Shown here piece by piece: positions 5,198-6,379 of a stretch of DNA of 6,379 bases. The notes under the pieces are model-generated. The model made no database searches. It saw only the letters and a list, made by a program, of their open reading frames with translations, and was not told the DNA's origin. Source of the stretch: Verrucomicrobiota bacterium (GTDB lineage: Bacteria > Verrucomicrobiota > Verrucomicrobiia > Chthoniobacterales > UBA10450); NCBI GenBank assembly GCA_003221375.1, contig QHRI01000019.1, positions 1 through 6,379 on the forward strand, written 5' to 3'. Made by a program: the position numbers and the translations under genes. Every line of letters starts with the position of its first letter. The first letter of the stretch is position 1.

Positions 5198-6379
5198 ATG
5201 ACCGTTTCTGATACCATCGCCGCCATCTCGACTCCGCCCGGCGAAGGCGCTATTGCGCTTGTGCGCGTCTCAGGCGCGAATGCAATCGAGGTGGCCGACA
5301 AAATATTCCATGGGAAAGAGCTGCCATCGGAATTCGAGCCGCGCGTGCAGCATTTGGGCGAGATTTTTGGGCCAGAAGACCAATTGGTCGATCAAGTGGT
5401 GCTTTCCATCCACCACGCGCCGGCCAGTTACACCGGAGAGGATTTGATTGAGATCAGTTGCCACGGCGGAACTCTAATTTCCGCGAAAGTTCTTGAAGCG
5501 TGCCTGCGTGCCGGTGCGCGTCCGGCCCGCCCTGGCGAATTTACTGAGCGCGCCTTTCTCAACGGCAAAATGGACCTGACTCAAGCCGAGGCGGTAATCG
5601 ATCTCATTCGCGCGAAGACCGATCTCGCTCTGCGCTCGGCCACCGAACAACTCGAAGGGAGGCTCGGAGCACAGATCCGCAAAATTCGTGATGAGTTGGT
5701 CGAACTGCTCGCGCACATCAATGCGTCAATCGATTTTCCTGAAGAAGGCGTCACACCGGACGAGGGGGAAACACTGCGCGCGCGACTCGATCTTATCCGC
5801 GACGAAATCGCGGCGTTACTCGCAACCGCCGATCAAGGACGCATTCTGCGCGAGGGTGTGCGCGTTGTAATTTACGGAGCAACGAATGCCGGGAAATCCA
5901 GCTTGCTCAATCGGCTCCTCGGTTACGATCGGGTGATTGTGAGCGATACGCATGGCACAACGCGCGATACCATCGAAGAGACCGTCAATCTCAACGGCGT
6001 TCCGATCCGTTTGCTTGATACGGCAGGTTTGAGAACATCGACCAGTGAACTAGAGCGAGAGGGCATCGCGCGCACGGAGAAATCGCTGCAATTAGCTGAC
6101 TTGCGGCTCCACATTGCAGACCGCAATTCGCCAAAACCCGCGGATTTCGAGGCGTGCAACCGTGATTTAAACGAAATTGTCGTTTTGAACAAGGGCGATC
6201 TGCCCGAGAAGGGCGACTGGAAAGATTTCCATGCGTTGCGGATTTCGTGTCTCACTGGGGAAGGTCTTCCGGAATTACGAACAGAAATTCTGACCCGGAT
6301 CGCGAAACAGAATTTAAAGCCGGAGAGCCCGCTCGCGATTAATGCTCGCCATCGCGATTGTTTGCGTCGCGCTCTGGAG
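5198..6379 (+). CDS. mnmE: tRNA modification GTPase MnmE (TrmE), missing C-terminal end
   Basis: MnmE works with MnmG to add the aminomethyl or carboxymethylaminomethyl group at position 5 of wobble uridine U34 in certain tRNAs, using GTP, a folate one-carbon donor and FAD. The 394 residues seen are most of a protein of about 450. The N-terminal folate-binding domain starts MTVSDTIAAISTPPGEGAIA and contains SYTGEDLIEISCHGG (77-91). The helical domain begins with RPGEFTERAFLNGKMDLTQA (111-130). The inserted G domain has G1 GATNAGKSS (227-235), G2 GTTRDT (253-258), G3 DTAG (274-277) and G4 NKGD (331-334). The helical domain resumes at NARHR (382-386). The C-terminal C-x-G-K motif lies beyond the window. 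In G1 the usual GRPNAGKS or GKPNAGKS reads GATNAGKS, which still fits the P-loop rule. The start matches the family N-terminus; AGGG lies only 2 nt before it, too close to be a normal ribosome site. Confidence 0.96.
   Translation, partial: MTVSDTIAAISTPPGEGAIALVRVSGANAIEVADKIFHGKELPSEFEPRVQHLGEIFGPEDQLVDQVVLSIHHAPASYTGEDLIEISCHGGTLISAKVLEACLRAGARPARPGEFTERAFLNGKMDLTQAEAVIDLIRAKTDLALRSATEQLEGRLGAQIRKIRDELVELLAHINASIDFPEEGVTPDEGETLRARLDLIRDEIAALLATADQGRILREGVRVVIYGATNAGKSSLLNRLLGYDRVIVSDTHGTTRDTIEETVNLNGVPIRLLDTAGLRTSTSELEREGIARTEKSLQLADLRLHIADRNSPKPADFEACNRDLNEIVVLNKGDLPEKGDWKDFHALRISCLTGEGLPELRTEILTRIAKQNLKPESPLAINARHRDCLRRALE

Overview
The window looks like a moderate-GC bacterial chromosome fragment carrying ordinary core metabolism genes. 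I see no phage, insertion sequence, CRISPR, rRNA or tRNA. The ResB-like N-terminus, gene mix, sparse Shine-Dalgarno sites and degenerate short-unit repeats between genes suggest a free-living soil-type bacterium, possibly Verrucomicrobiota. That placement is an impression from sequence style, not a proof.

Layout. Positions 1-3843 carry five minus-strand genes, read right to left: a NifS/IscS-type cysteine desulfurase (3843-2662), pyridoxamine 5'-phosphate oxidase pdxH (2537-1887), a macro-domain ADP-ribose hydrolase-like protein (1764-1264), a DUF883/YqjD-like membrane-anchored protein (1144-644), and the N-terminal part of a ResB-like cytochrome c biogenesis protein that runs off the left edge (329-1). 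Gaps of about 120 nt separate the first four genes. A 314-nt gap before resB holds a possible relic of an alpha/beta hydrolase on the opposite strand. A 136-nt divergent intergenic region (3844-3979) separates the desulfurase from two plus-strand genes: hisC (3980-5080) and, after a strong hairpin, mnmE (from 5198, cut by the right edge).

How the genes fit together. PdxH makes pyridoxal 5'-phosphate (PLP), and both the desulfurase and HisC use it. The desulfurase can supply sulfur for Fe-S clusters and for 2-thiolation of tRNA U34, the base whose 5-position MnmE modifies. The macro-domain protein acts in ADP-ribose metabolism and ResB in cytochrome c maturation. The link between these genes is a loose functional theme, not a demonstrated operon.

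The most unusual material is non-coding: an imperfect 25-nt-arm hairpin built of degenerate octamers between pdxH and the macro-domain gene, a 12-nt tandem repeat in the divergent promoter region, promoter-like hexamers so close to the hisC and mnmE start codons that both messages may be leaderless, and the apparent internally deleted hydrolase. I found no convincing undescribed multi-gene system.
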